Shown here in pieces: positions 47,801-53,900 of a DNA stretch of 64,000 nucleotides; position 1 is the first letter of the stretch, and each line of letters begins with the position of its first letter. The translations under genes and the position numbers were made by a program. Under the pieces are notes generated by a model. That model did no database searches. It had not been told where the DNA came from and was given only the letters and a program-made list of their open reading frames with translations. The stretch is from Bolinopsis microptera (lineage: Eukaryota > Ctenophora > Tentaculata > Lobata > Bolinopsidae). The stretch covers positions 3,242,730-3,306,729 of the forward strand of contig NC_087079.1 in NCBI RefSeq assembly GCF_026151205.1. Direction: 5' to 3'.

Positions 47801-48470
47801 CAGCTTTTTTTATACTGGCGATCAAAAATTTCCCAAATTGACAGTAAATTTAATTTCCCGCAGGCATCAAGCAATCAAGTTATGTACCCGATGATGATGT
47901 CGCAACAATCCTTCCCTAGCGCCTGGACGCACGGACAGAGTTGGCAGCACCAACATTCCTTTCCTCAGTGGGGCTCTGCTTCACATTCACTTCAGGTAAG
48001 GACAGGAAAATAATTGACAGAGAAATAGGGACAGGGAAATAGGGACAGGGAAATAGGAACAGGGAAATAGGGACAGGGAAATAGGGACAGGGAAATAGGG
48101 ACAGGGAAATAGGGACAGGGAAATAGGGACAGGGAAATAGGGACAGGGAAATAGGGACAGGGAAATAGGGACAGGGAAATAGGGACAGGGAAATAGGGAC
48201 AGAGAAATAGGGACAGGGAAATAGGGACAGGGAGATGACCAGGATTTGGGCCCCAAAATAATTGATAAATGACAATTTGAGATTTGTAAATAACAGCAAT
48301 ACTTTCAGGCGGGACCTGGGGGAGTACAGAGACAAGTGATAATAGTCCCACAGCAGTCAGGTGGGAACATTGTTCACCCCTCCTACATGTCCAACAGCCA
48401 GTCCACCATGTCCCTGCCTCAGGGCTACCAGGTGCTCCGCACCGAGGACTTTCCTAACATCCACAACTGA
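5394..48470 (+). CDS. WNK-family kinase, C-terminal regulatory half (multi-exon; kinase domain not in window)
   Basis: Exons inferred from splice sites and phase: 5394-5465, 5765-5885, 11067-11186, 11447-11521, 12488-12627, 14566-14697, 14958-15116, [26183-26878, 27020-27077], 28012-28355, 28613-28722, 31510-31540, 32662-32901, 33077-33306, 33635-33767, 43458-44057, 44282-44757, 45222-45311, 45595-45675, 46741-46794, 47589-47742, 47864-47995 and 48309-48470 (TGA). Every junction within the two blocks 5394-15116 (273 codons) and 26183-48470 (1197 codons with stop) is phase-compatible. The order of landmarks matches animal WNKs: a CCT/OSR1_C-like domain, an RFxV motif, Ser/Gln-rich linkers, a second RFx[V/I], then a coiled coil of the form LISKHDNEINET...SLYQKK followed by a basic Ser-rich tail. 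WNKs phosphorylate SPAK/OSR1 to control Na/K-Cl cotransporters. I see no kinase domain; its exons would lie left of the window, with the opposite-strand BTB gene inside an intron. The link between 15116 and 26183 is unproven. Confidence 0.72.
5905..5995. repeat. Short tandem repeat with CRE palindromes
   Basis: Three units of about 20 bp, GTGGTGTGACGTCATCGC and variants, then a looser fourth copy. Each contains the perfect CRE octamer TGACGTCA. It begins about 20 bp downstream of exon b. Confidence 0.8.
6791..6943 (+). CDS. Possible alternative exon in the WNK-like intron
   Basis: An open stretch from ATG 6791 encodes MRRESVSKTL...HIRTHSEPVLLTYN and ends at a consensus donor T|GTAAGT (6943/6944). 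An excellent acceptor-like tract, CTGCTGCTGTTGCTCATCAG, lies at its middle, so a shorter 49-nt internal exon is an option. The exit phase (1) makes a stop codon when joined to the preferred acceptor at 11066 (T+GA) but not with an acceptor 5 bp upstream of the ATG at 11069 (T+CA). It may be an alternative first exon, a cryptic exon or chance. Confidence 0.25.
11067..11521 (+). CDS. WNK-like gene, exons c and d (11067-11186, 11447-11521)
   Basis: Exon c follows GGAGCAG and ends GGTCATT|GTAAGT, phase 1. Exon d follows AACACTAG and ends GCCATG|GTAAGT, phase 1. The encoded sequence is basic (GNRRAKSYSRF, GRRPATEHS) and sits just before the CCT2-like domain. Human WNK1/WNK2 also carry a basic stretch there. 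Confidence 0.6.
11187..11446. repeat. Degenerate GTAAGTTAA-type repeat filling a short intron
   Basis: About ten copies of GTAAGT or GTAAGTTAA occur in 260 bp on the sense strand, the first being the donor of exon c itself. Every copy resembles a 5' splice site. Confidence 0.7.
12350..12395. repeat. Poly-C run, about 22 C
   Basis: A homopolymer C tract (about 12369-12390) within a pyrimidine-rich stretch, about 90 bp upstream of exon e. I could not find a matching inverted G-run partner nearby. Confidence 0.8.
12488..14697 (+). CDS. CCT/OSR1_C-like domain of the WNK-like protein (exons 12488-12627 and 14566-14697)
   Basis: The first exon uses acceptor ...CTGTACAG (12487) and donor CTG|GTACGT; the second uses ...ATTTCAG and ACT|GTGAGT. 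Together they encode about 90 residues: TSITFKEV, MLAFEFIT, AISMQVDYNTTPQDMAKNL, then HSEIFIEMCGRVLKMA. The pattern is strand-strand, then a strand ending in a hydrophobic-x-hydrophobic-D, then 'TPQDMA' and two amphipathic helices. It matches the WNK CCT2 domain (known form: ...VTFKFDxDxDxPEEIAxxMV...F...). These small domains bind RFx[V/I] peptides or mediate WNK self-interaction. The acidic Ser-rich tail that follows (SSEESEST) is also seen after CCT2 in human WNKs. Confidence 0.75.
13967..14232. repeat. 8-bp tandem repeat (CCTGGTTA), about 32 copies
   Basis: An almost perfect octamer array with a few point variants (CTAGTTAC, CTGATTAC, CCCGGTTT near the right end). It is within the 12628-14565 intron and is open in several frames only because of its sequence. 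Otherwise this intron shows nothing recognisable. Confidence 0.95.
14958..15116 (+). CDS. WNK-like exon g with an RFxV SPAK/OSR1-docking motif
   Basis: The acceptor is ...CTTCTAG and the donor ATTCCT|GTGAGT; 53 codons, phase 0 at both ends. A Lys/Pro/Ala-rich linker ends in HSRFKVIP. RFKV (15099-15110) fits the RFx[V/I] consensus recognised by the CCT domain of SPAK/OSR1. Human WNK1 has RFIVSP at the equivalent place after CCT2. Confidence 0.75.
15420..15490. repeat. 12-bp tandem repeat (AAAATATGGATC), 6 copies
   Basis: Six consecutive units with one substitution (CAGAAT in the third or fourth unit). It is intronic. Confidence 0.95.
17643..17706. repeat. Hexamer repeat (TTTCAG), about 10 copies
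   Basis: Each unit is a minimal pyrimidine-AG, like a splice acceptor. A shorter copy of the same array is at about 59416-59442. Confidence 0.9.
19649..20415. mobile_element. Mariner-ended non-autonomous element (MITE), 767 bp
   Basis: The ends are inverted repeats of about 46 bp with a single mismatch, beginning CAGGGTGGGCCAAAAGT. They are flanked by TA on both sides (19647-19648 and 20416-20417). The CAGGGTG...CCAAAAGT terminus and TA target are typical of Tc1/mariner elements. The interior has only short frames, none with the D,D34D catalytic pattern that I can see, so it appears non-autonomous. Confidence 0.85.
20416..20620. repeat. AT-rich TATAGTATA-type low-complexity sequence
   Basis: Degenerate repeats of TATAGTATA and TACATAGTA extend from the right end of the mariner-type element. 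Confidence 0.7.
20860..21395 (-). pseudogene. Decayed LINE retrotransposon fragment (3' end of reverse transcriptase ORF)
   Basis: Read on the minus strand from about 21395, the pieces fall in different frames: ALGNPHKVQEIQTLEAVQR, then YWEKLKLLNLPSLQRRRERY, then INAWKVLNGKIPND, then NSFSVKAANLWNLLPKPVN...LSAFKSALGLFL. This order (LEAVQRR...L-LPSLxxRRxR...W+xxNG...SFSVxAxxLWNxLP...FK+xL) is the standard C-terminal region of non-LTR retrotransposon polymerases, after the catalytic palm. At least three frame changes show it is dead. It is 5'-truncated and ends against the G-run foldback element. Confidence 0.75.
21426..22335. mobile_element. G-run-ended foldback/MITE, about 0.9 kb
   Basis: The left end is a G run followed by TGTCATGAGTATTTTTGAGA. 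The right end is the inverse, TCTCAAAAATATTCATGA then a C run. Both arms continue with related AAATTCTCA / CGAAAATG sequence over about 80 bp. No clear target duplication is visible. It contains a copy of a longer dispersed repeat (about 21545-21790). Confidence 0.6.
21545..21790 (+). repeat. Dispersed repeat, copy 1 (second copy at 60430-60690)
   Basis: Shares with 60430-60690 the blocks CTCAATTTCCCGATCCGTGA, TATTTTATCATATTCCATAC, GTGACAG...CGCCGCCCAGTTAAT and ATCGTGTATATTT in the same order and orientation, diverged by small indels. Its middle (21633-21704) is related to the 79-bp element. There is no coding potential. Confidence 0.75.
22375..22453 (+). mobile_element. 79-bp mobile element, copy 1, with 9-bp target duplication
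   Basis: Runs from TTACTGGGCC to GGTCCTCAGGTAA and is flanked by the perfect 9-bp direct repeats TGATCTGTT (22366-22374 and 22454-22462). Its ends form a short imperfect inverted repeat (TTACTGG / TTACCTG reading inward). It is identical base for base to the reverse complement of 58024-58102, which has a different 9-bp duplication. Confidence 0.85.
24766..24875. repeat. GTTTTACCACCTCG tandem repeat
   Basis: Irregular units of TTTTACCACCTCG(TCACCTCG) and TTTTACCACTTCG, about six copies. A looser copy is at about 24597-24617. Confidence 0.85.
26183..27077 (+). CDS. Candidate alternative first coding exons of the WNK-like gene (26183-26878, 27020-27077)
   Basis: ATG 26183 is preceded a few codons upstream by in-frame TGAs and by purine-rich DNA with no credible acceptor, so it looks like a real start rather than an internal exon. 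It encodes MSSFSELLDGIPLETVDEVV, an acidic patch (GEDEDEIDNDFFYDD), a basic cluster (DKRRKRHRS), and Ser/Asn-rich sequence ending SDPPFSTPPYSP. The proposed intron 26879-27019 (ACG|GTGTAC...TTGTTCAG) keeps phase 0. Because the intron has no in-frame stop, retention is also possible. The second exon ends AGAG|GTGAGT, phase 1, matching exon 28012. It may be an alternative promoter isoform, or the true start of a separate gene. I do not recognise the segment. Confidence 0.6.
27161..27861. mobile_element. Foldback element flanked by TTAA, 701 bp
   Basis: Nearly the whole element is one inverted repeat: arms of about 340 bp pair around a loop at about 27501-27522. The ends are GGCCAGAGG followed by a G run, and the inverse. 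TTAA flanks both sides (27157-27160, 27862-27865), the target preferred by piggyBac and Kolobok elements. The short arm-length frames are inverted-repeat artefacts. It lies in the intron between exons 27077 and 28012. Confidence 0.85.
28012..28355 (+). CDS. WNK-like exon: Gln/Arg/Glu-rich helix
   Basis: The acceptor is ...GTTAATTCCAG and the donor AGACAG|GTGAGA; enters phase 1 and leaves phase 0. It encodes about 114 residues built on [AQ]-[AQ]-x-R-[ED]-R-[DE] heptad-like repeats, expected to form a long single helix or coiled coil. Tandem nucleotide duplication (CAGCGGGAACGGGA-like units) probably produced it. Confidence 0.8.
28613..28722 (+). CDS. WNK-like exon, 110 nt
   Basis: The acceptor is ...CCAATCGCAG and the donor ATCAG|GTCCG; phase 0 in, phase 2 out. 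It encodes LNQGLDFDQVSTKSEHDSGT then TPRARTSPSLSGS, a Ser/Thr-rich linker with possible SP/TP phosphosites. A TIR element starts only 20 bp past the donor. Confidence 0.65.
28743..30670. mobile_element. TIR element, 1.93 kb, filled with TTAACCA motifs
   Basis: The ends are inverted repeats of about 32 bp, starting CCAGCAATAGCAGCAAATCT at 28743 and ending with its inverse at 30670. Between them TTAACCA or TGGTTAA occurs about 20 times on both strands at irregular spacing, many extended to TTAACCAC. Two copies of a GC-rich palindrome-like block (TGCGCGCGCTAGCGCGTACT) lie at about 29144 and 29311. No transposase-like open frame is present. I could not define a target duplication. Confidence 0.75.
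31140..31420. repeat. CRE-palindrome cluster with a 20-bp tandem core
   Basis: Five copies of GTGACGTCACGTCATTTTAT (31292-31400), surrounded by more TGACGTCA, TCACACCACGTC and related sequence. It is intronic, about 100 bp upstream of exon 31510. Confidence 0.85.
31510..31540 (+). CDS. WNK-like micro-exon, 31 nt
   Basis: The acceptor is ...GTGTTTCCAG and the donor CCTCAG|GTTTGT. It enters phase 2 and leaves phase 0, bridging 28722 and 32662 in frame. It encodes IPPSHHSLPQ. Confidence 0.55.
31541..32661. other. WNK-like intron, AT-rich
   Basis: Contains TTAA and TA microsatellites (31545-31570 and 31872-31890) and otherwise unique AT-rich sequence with no supported feature. Confidence 0.5.
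32662..32901 (+). CDS. WNK-like exon: Gly/Pro/Gln/His-rich linker
   Basis: The acceptor is ...GCCCCTCAG and the donor TATCAG|GTGGGG; 80 codons, phase 0 both sides. It encodes DVLYMYPPGHPLAG then GQQLHSS repeats and MMGPQYLVQQYPGG. It is low complexity and probably disordered. A C run follows at 32942-32957. Confidence 0.75.
33077..33306 (+). CDS. WNK-like exon: GMQP pentapeptide-type repeats
   Basis: The acceptor is ...ATCTTTCAG and the donor TCTGG|GTAGGT; phase 0 in, 2 out. About a dozen GMQPG / GLQQG / GIQQG units precede MQQIIPGAYPGDQYLIQYSG. The block Q-Y-L-[VI]-Q-Y also ends exon 32662-32901, suggesting the two exons arose by duplication. Confidence 0.75.
33442..33620. repeat. 22-bp tandem repeat (CTCTAAAATACCCACCCCTC type), 8 copies
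   Basis: A pyrimidine-rich array on the sense strand, ending about 15 bp before the exon at 33635, so it forms most of that intron's polypyrimidine region. Confidence 0.9.
33635..33767 (+). CDS. WNK-like exon: Ser/Thr/Gln-rich
   Basis: The acceptor is ...CCTTTTCCCAG and the donor ACTAAG|GTATGC; phase 2 in, 0 out. It encodes SGQHVRHLSGSYPSQQGAAH and TTTVPQPTTK, a disordered linker. Confidence 0.7.
36010..37905. repeat. Two-letter minisatellite, 11-bp and 10-bp units, 1.9 kb
   Basis: The array is built from two words, AGCCTCTCTCC (11 bp) and AGCCAACACC (10 bp), in irregular order: one to four 11-mers between single 10-mers. Rare variants include AGCCTCTCACC and ATCCTCTCTCC. Long open frames on both strands (more than 600 codons each) follow from the lack of stop codons in the unit and are not evidence of a gene. 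Confidence 0.95.
39031..39349. mobile_element. Small TIR element (MITE-like), 319 bp
   Basis: The ends are inverted repeats of 24 bp with one mismatch, starting GGCTCAGTTTTGCGACCAGA. Inner repeats of AAAACTCCGCGAA and its inverse also pair. No target duplication is obvious. Confidence 0.65.
41570..41683. repeat. 19-bp tandem repeat with ATGCAAA and TAATTA, 6 copies
   Basis: Six identical units of AATTATGCAAAGTAATTAG. Each unit contains ATGCAAA (POU-specific half-site) one base from TAATTA (homeodomain core). Confidence 0.95.
43458..44057 (+). CDS. WNK-like exon with a 28-bp coding minisatellite carrying splice-like sites
   Basis: The acceptor is ...CTTATTGCAG (43457). It begins QMTATTAPAPSSNPTGPSDR. 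From 43539 to 44057 come 18 full 28-bp units plus a final 15-nt partial one. Each unit is a 15-nt part GTCAACTCAGACCAG followed by GTCAGTCTTACAG, so each contains a donor-like CAG|GTCAGT and an acceptor-like TCTTACAG. The last copy ends in the stronger donor CAG|GTAAGT. Ending at the first unit donor (43553, 32 codons) or the last (44057, 200 codons) both leave phase 0 for exon 44282, because 18 units equal 504 nt. No stop occurs in any frame of the array. Confidence 0.65.
43539..44057. repeat. 28-bp tandem repeat, 18.5 copies
   Basis: Units are near-identical, differing mainly at one site (CTTACAG versus CTTGCAG) and one TTCAAC variant near 44013. Confidence 0.95.
44282..44757 (+). CDS. WNK-like exon: RFII docking motif, polyglutamine, start of coiled coil
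   Basis: The acceptor is ...TACTTTGCAG and the donor GCCAG|GTTTGT; 476 nt, phase 0 in, 2 out. SRFIIKPV at 44315-44338 carries a second RFx[V/I] SPAK/OSR1-docking motif. A CAA/CAG-mixed polyGln/His tract follows (about 44470-44560), then SLEDIRQLPDWFRKDQDYIA and LISKHDNEINETKA. The last part begins the C-terminal coiled coil typical of WNKs (human form: ...L+xKHxxEIxxLxxRxxxEIESLY). Confidence 0.8.
45222..45675 (+). CDS. WNK-like exons: coiled-coil end and basic tail (45222-45311, 45595-45675)
   Basis: The first exon (acceptor ATTTACCTCAG, donor GACAG|GTAATT) encodes RHNSETRSLYQKKVH, completing the coiled coil with the WNK-like SLYxK ending. The second (acceptor ...CTGTGGCAG, donor AAGAG|GTCTGC) encodes RSVSEKKKSDHVISPPSEPR, Ser/Lys/Pro-rich. 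Both enter and leave in phase 2. Confidence 0.75.
45320..46860. promoter_or_regulatory. Cluster of X-box-like GTTNCCATGGTAAC palindromes
   Basis: At least eight sites of the form GTTGCCATGGTAAC, GTTTCCATGGTAAC, GTTGTCATGGTAAC or GTTACCATG occur in introns here (near 45325, 45558, 46507, 46577, 46690, 46807, 46840). They resemble the RFX-factor X-box. Function is inferred from sequence alone, and the spread across introns may reflect a repeat rather than a regulatory element. Confidence 0.35.
46741..46794 (+). CDS. WNK-like exon: basic Ser-rich tail
   Basis: The acceptor is ...TTGCTTTCAG and the donor TCAGG|GTGCGT; 54 nt, phase 2 to 2. It encodes STSAPLRKSSKTYTRSRSG, similar in character to the SKGSKSSRSS tail after the human WNK1 coiled coil. 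Upstream, 46377-46421 is a 9-bp ACTGACAGA repeat. Confidence 0.7.
47589..47995 (+). CDS. WNK-like exons 47589-47742 and 47864-47995
   Basis: The first (acceptor ...CTCTCTCCAG, donor CACGAG|GTACGG) encodes NSDLMGVLPQILSATSIETD and SQNLSSELVHRHSNLEMHE. The second (acceptor ...TTTCCCGCAG, donor CTTCAG|GTAAGG) encodes Met/Gln/Trp-rich sequence including MMMSQQSFPSAWTHGQSWQ and FPQWGSASHS. The aromatic, Gln-rich C-terminal tail is similar in style to human WNK1 (FGAQWSGTGG). Confidence 0.75.
48005..48235. repeat. 14-bp tandem repeat (GGGACAGGGAAATA), about 16 copies
   Basis: A purine-rich array filling most of the last intron of the WNK-like gene, beginning about 10 bp after the donor. Confidence 0.95.
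48309..48470 (+). CDS. WNK-like terminal exon
   Basis: The acceptor is ...AATACTTTCAG; 53 codons then TGA at 48468-48470. It encodes AGPGGVQRQVIIVPQQSGG, MSNSQSTMSLPQGYQVLR and the C-terminus TEDFPNIHN. Phase 0 matches the donor at 47995. Confidence 0.8.
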   Translation, partial: AGPGGVQRQVIIVPQQSGGNIVHPSYMSNSQSTMSLPQGYQVLRTEDFPNIHN

Positions 48471-49560
48471 GATTCTGTCACGTCATCATGAACAGTACGC
48501 GAGGAAATGTGTTGCCCGAGTTTTGCTTGTGGTCGAGAAGTTTTCCCGGTTGTTTTGTGAGCGTGACCTTTCAATTCTGATCAACCTACTGCGTGACATC
48601 GTCTCAGAAGCGCGTGACGTCATCTTAAAAACCACGTGACGTCACGGAAGCATCTCGTTTTGACATCTCTAATGCTTTGTTGTGGTGATTTAAAAACTTG
48701 AGTAATTTATTTGGGATTATAGCCCCATTGAGTTGACAGAAAGTATGTGATTGTAAGTTAAGATACCTTGTAATGTTGCCACGGTAACAAAGTATTACTA
48801 CTTTGCCGGGATTTTCTGTTTTTACTGCACGGATTTTATGCAGATGTGTTTTTATTCAACTTTTCAGCTGTGTAAATACTTCATTACATTTACATGATGA
48901 GAAAATTATGTGATTTTCCGAAAGACGAGTTATTTACCCACGCATGTGATAACGTCCTTGTTGGCTTTATCTGAGCGGTTAAGATTTAAATCTTAAATTA
49001 AGAATACGCTTATTTTATCTATCGTGAACATTTTAAAAGCCAATAAGGAAATCATCGTGTTTCAAAGCATACAATATGCGACCAAAAGAAAGCTGCGTTT
49101 GCTTTATATAATTATTAATTAGTTGATATGAACTTTTTGATTTCGTAGGTTTGCTAGCTTTGCCATCATTCACGATTTCTCGAATTTTTGTAATATTTTT
49201 CTTACCTTCATCCAAGCAATATTCACTTCACTGTATTATGTTTATTTAAAAGATGATCAAGTTTTTACCTAGAGTAAATTAATAACAGTATAAGTGATTA
49301 GCGCACTGTCAGTGAAATATATATTGTTTTAAAAGGGATTAAATTTTTATTTGTGAAGCTATGTTTATTATTGATTTAATGTTAGGTAGCGCTGAACATG
49401 CTGTATTTCTATTTGGGGTTCACGGTGCATGGAGAGACGCTGGATCAACTATGTGGAATGTTCTGGATCTGTTTTTCAACGACAACAATGTTATTAAGAT
49501 ACTGATGATTCTGTTGTTATGAAGAATATTGGAATTTTCAATAAAATAACCGCATAGTTT
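48471..49560 (+). other. Probable 3' UTR of the WNK-like gene
   Basis: Follows the TGA without further coding exons. A canonical AATAAA is at 49540-49545, about 1.07 kb downstream, and is the best polyadenylation candidate. Confidence 0.4.
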
Positions 49561-50991
49561 TGATTGTTCTCCTTGTTACCTTCCCAGGGAACATTAGTCA
49601 TTACCGGCTGATTTGTGATTAAATTTAACGTTAGTTGTAGTCTTGGTCGCGCGTGTAAATTTATGTCCATTGGTTGCACTTCCGATTAATACACGTTGCA
49701 TGTCCCTTGTCTGGATATTATCTTAACGGGTGAAAATAGTTGTTCCAGCTATTATCAGTATCACGCCGGCCTGTGGCATAACTAGAATTAGACCAATATG
49801 TGTGGGTGCGACTGCGTATACGTTAATTTCTTTGTTGATATTCTTGCATCTTGTGAATGGGTCACACCGAGGGCATGAAAACAGAAAATAATCGCTTCCC
49901 GGGCAGTTAGTAGCAGTTTCTTTGCACTTTGCTCCTCCTGTGTACAAGAGCCGCGCGCTGAGTTAGATTGTAAAGCCTGCTTATTTGATTGTAAAATCGC
50001 AAAAACGCGCGTTTTAGAGGGTTCAATTACGCCAGCAGCCAGGCTATGTTTACGTTTATGAACATAATAGCCAGGGGTCGACCCAGGTAAGCTTCTCTCA
50101 CAGATGCGAGAAGCTCTTAAAGAGCGCCGCTCATAAAGATTGGCAGGTAAGTTGTATAAGCAGGCAACAATAATGAATAAGCTTTTAATACACTATTTTA
50201 CCTTAAAAGTAACGTTTCCTCCACAGGAGGAAAATTAGGGACATTTTAGATTTTGTGTTTTGAGTTATTTCAAGATTTCCAGAAAAGTCTCATTTTGGCC
50301 CGATCAAAAGTTTGCAACTTTAAAGGATGAGCACTCCTGCGCGCAGTGTTGTGACCTCCCTTCGTCGTAATTAGCTCGTATTCAGATTGAACAATTTTGA
50401 ATTCAAATAAATGTTGTTTCTTTTAGATTTGAATAAACAATAAGGATTTAGTCCGAAAGTAATTTGTCTACTAAATAACATTTTGAAATTATGAACAAAA
50501 TTGGTAAAAATTTGCCATAGTTGTGACCAAAAAACTACGCGCAGAATTAGATATTTCTTCATAAACGCGTGAACATTTTTGAGTTTAACATTGAATATCT
50601 TAGCTCGGTTATTTTAATACTTAATTTTAAAGTATCTATCCGATAACTAAACATTTTATCTTTACGACAGTATAATTTTTTTTTGTATATTTGCTAAATT
50701 AAAAAAACAGTAGGAATAGAAACGTCGAAGGTCTTGCGCTTATTTCAGTCACAAAATATACCCTAATCATAAACTTCATAAAATCCACTGAAAATGATGT
50801 CTAAAGGCATATCTAGTCCTTACACCTTCCCAAATCATTTAGCAAGGATTCAGAGCCAGCTTTTAAAATTAGCTTTCGAATAACATTGTTAAGACATAAA
50901 ACTATAAATAAATGAGTGCGTTTTTCTCTTTCGTCTCAACAGTTTCTCTTTCATTTTAACACTATATATTAGTAAAAGCAATCAGCGATCT
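49561..50991. other. Intergenic, AT-rich
   Basis: No coding exon supported. About 50055-50095 has a partial match (ATGAACATAATAGCC, GGGGTCGACCCAGG) to the 79-bp element family. About 50325-50380 has a GCGCGCAGTGTTGTGACC block that reappears inverted at 55570-55610. Confidence 0.45.
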
Positions 50992-53900
50992 TTATTCATC
51001 ATTAAAGGAGTAAAATAATTGGTCCTCGTTAATGTTTAGTGTCTGATTACAGTTTCGGTCCGACCTCCACACCTGAAAAGATATTGGGGGTATTATCAGT
51101 TAAGTAAATGGAAAAATCATATTTCCATCATAAAACTATGAAAACATTGAAACTAATGTTTTTGAAGGCTCGCCTATTCGTTTAAGCAATCAAATAGTCA
51201 GTGCAAAGAACAGTTGAAGGCACCGGGAATGTTTCAAATAAATCCTCTGTCTACTATCAGACCACACACTCCACTATGCACTTCAATGTATCGTATAACA
51301 ATGGCAGTTGAAATGTGTTCCCGCCATTTTAAAATCAAAAATGTGCGCAGCATCTTACGGGTTATGCGCCGTGATCAACGGTCACGGCGCAATGGTTATG
51401 CGCCGTGACCATTGATCACGGCGCATACACATTGCGTTTAAATTGTCGTATAAATGTCCAGCTTCTCTGTGAAATTTGGTTGACTCGACTAATTTAAAAA
51501 TTTAATACTCTTTGTTTCATTCTAGTTTAATTGTATTTCTATTATGGTCGGAAAGAATTATAATGTTTTTTTCTTCTACTGGGCCACATTCAGCCTGTCA
51601 TTCCGCCATATTTTCAACGGCTATGAACACTAACATATGAACACTTATATGAGCCTGGCCCCATGTAAGATGTTTCTTTGTAGTCAGCAGTGTATTACTA
51701 TTTCGGTTTTATAGTCGCATTTAATTCAGTTAATATTAATGGTTTCTTCACCTCTTCAAAGTTCAATGTAATTGGTTTGGAGGTCATTTGAAATAAGGAG
51801 GTAAAATAACTCACATAGCTTCCGGCAAGTTTCACGGATATAGTGATTGAGTTTCTAGTCAACCTAGCCTCTTTGCCTGACTGATTTCTTGTTCGGCAGG
51901 GTGACTGCTTAAACGTCAACTTCAACCTCTTCCACTGCATCGAATCGTACTAGTAGAATTTGTACCTGAAATATTACATTTAGTTTAGCGACCTTCACAT
52001 GCGAGTCAAACTTAGTATTTCTGAAAGTTTCGCCAAATTTCATTGATTTCAGAGGGTGTGGCACGTCACTCTCTCCTTTTAGTTTTAATTATTGTCCATC
52101 AGTCCTACCAGCAGTTTTTTGATGACATGATAAGGGCGATTCAACCGCAAGTCAGGTCAGGGAGAGTTTGGAGACCAGACAAGGAACTAGATTGTGCTGA
52201 GAGGGACTTAGTCTGTGAAGCGGTGAGAGGAATGGTCCAGCCGTACAGCAGAGCAAGTATTGGTTTTGGAGAATGGAAGAAACCGTGGAAGAAGATGAAC
52301 GCCCGGGAACAACAAGCTGAGGTCCTTCAGAGAGTTAAAAGAAACCTCGAGCATGAAAGGGAGGTTCAATGCGGCTCTCTTGAGATGCAGTCAAGATGGG
52401 GACAGTGGAGGGAAGAGGTTATGAAGACGGACATGAGCTGGCACACACTCTTTAAGTATGGTGATTCGCTCACAGGTTTTATGCTCAGTGCGACTTATGG
52501 TACTGTGGTCACACCAAATTGATTTTTTTTAATAATCCAAATACAGGCAGCGATTTAGTCAACTTAAGTTTGTCATTTATGTAATTGAACATTAAAAATG
52601 TATCCTTCATAGAATTTTGTATTATCTCGAGGGTATAAAATTGTCAATTGAGAAACACGTCATAAATCTAAACAAATAAGTTCATTAAAATAGCTATCAA
52701 TCAGTAAATGAACGAACCTGTACATCTAGATGATGTAGGTCCACCACTTGTAACTTGTCAGACCGGTTGTTGTACAGCTTCCTGTTCAGCCTGAAAACAC
52801 ATTTCTGTTACCATGACAACGTTACCATTACAAGTTACCCGTGATGGGGAGTGTCATGAGGTTACGTGACTGATAAAGTTAATACACCTCCTCCCCACTA
52901 ATAGTGCACTAACCTGGAAATGAGGGAGTAGACTCCAAAAAGTGAGGACCAGCGTCATGTCAGTAACTTTTAAAAAAGCCCGGGCCTATTTTAGATCCTG
53001 AAATTAGTGCCAGGAGTCTGTTTCGTGGATTATATTGTTGGCTTTAAAGGGATTTAAAAAGTGTAAACAGTATAAGGGTATTTATAAAACACATAATTAC
53101 TGAACACGTGTCGAGATTAACTTAAAACGTGAAAAATCAATAATCAAGTAATCACACGTTTCCTTGCCCCTTCCCTTGTCTGAAAAGTGAAAACTATCCC
53201 CTCCCCTTTCACCGAACGTGTGTCTAATCACGAGCAATTTAAATCAAACACGTAAAAACAAGTAACACATAAATGCGAGTACAGAGGCAGTCAACTACAT
53301 ATCATGAATGGTAGTCAACTGATAGTGCGGAGAAACACGGCACACACGTTAGGCCAGGAATGTTCCGCGCCATATAAGGAATAATTCACTGGGTGTACAA
53401 ATAAACAATGTGGTTGGGCCGTGAACTGGTGGTATTTTTTACACAACTTGTTTTAGTGGGCTTGTCAAGTCCTGCTCGATTATAGTAGTATAGAAGTGGG
53501 GCGGAACACCATAGTATGAAGACACAGGCACTTTTAGAGTCCATTTTAATATCACTTTTCACGCTCAGTGCTTCAGACTTTAAATTAAAACTGGCACTTT
53601 CCATTTTAACTTCGGCTAATTGATCCCTTACCAATATAAGATAAGTTGTAAATGTAAGTATGAATTGGGGGTCAAATAAGACAGTAGTTTTTATGTTCTT
53701 ATGTGACTTTTTAATCTATAATTCCGATCCCGGCCAAAAACTCAAAATTGGCCGGGGCCGGGAATAAACACCTCCCCCGGCGCCGGGAATCCCGGTCGTT
53801 CAGTGCATTACAGCACAGTAAACAGAGCCAAAGTTGTTACTTGTCAAATGCTAAAATAGAATCTCTAGAATACAAATAAATTCATTCGATCACGGATCAA

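Noticed and set aside
47916-48351. Open frames rich in SLFPCPYFPVPI
   Set aside because: Reverse-strand translation of the 14-bp intronic repeat.
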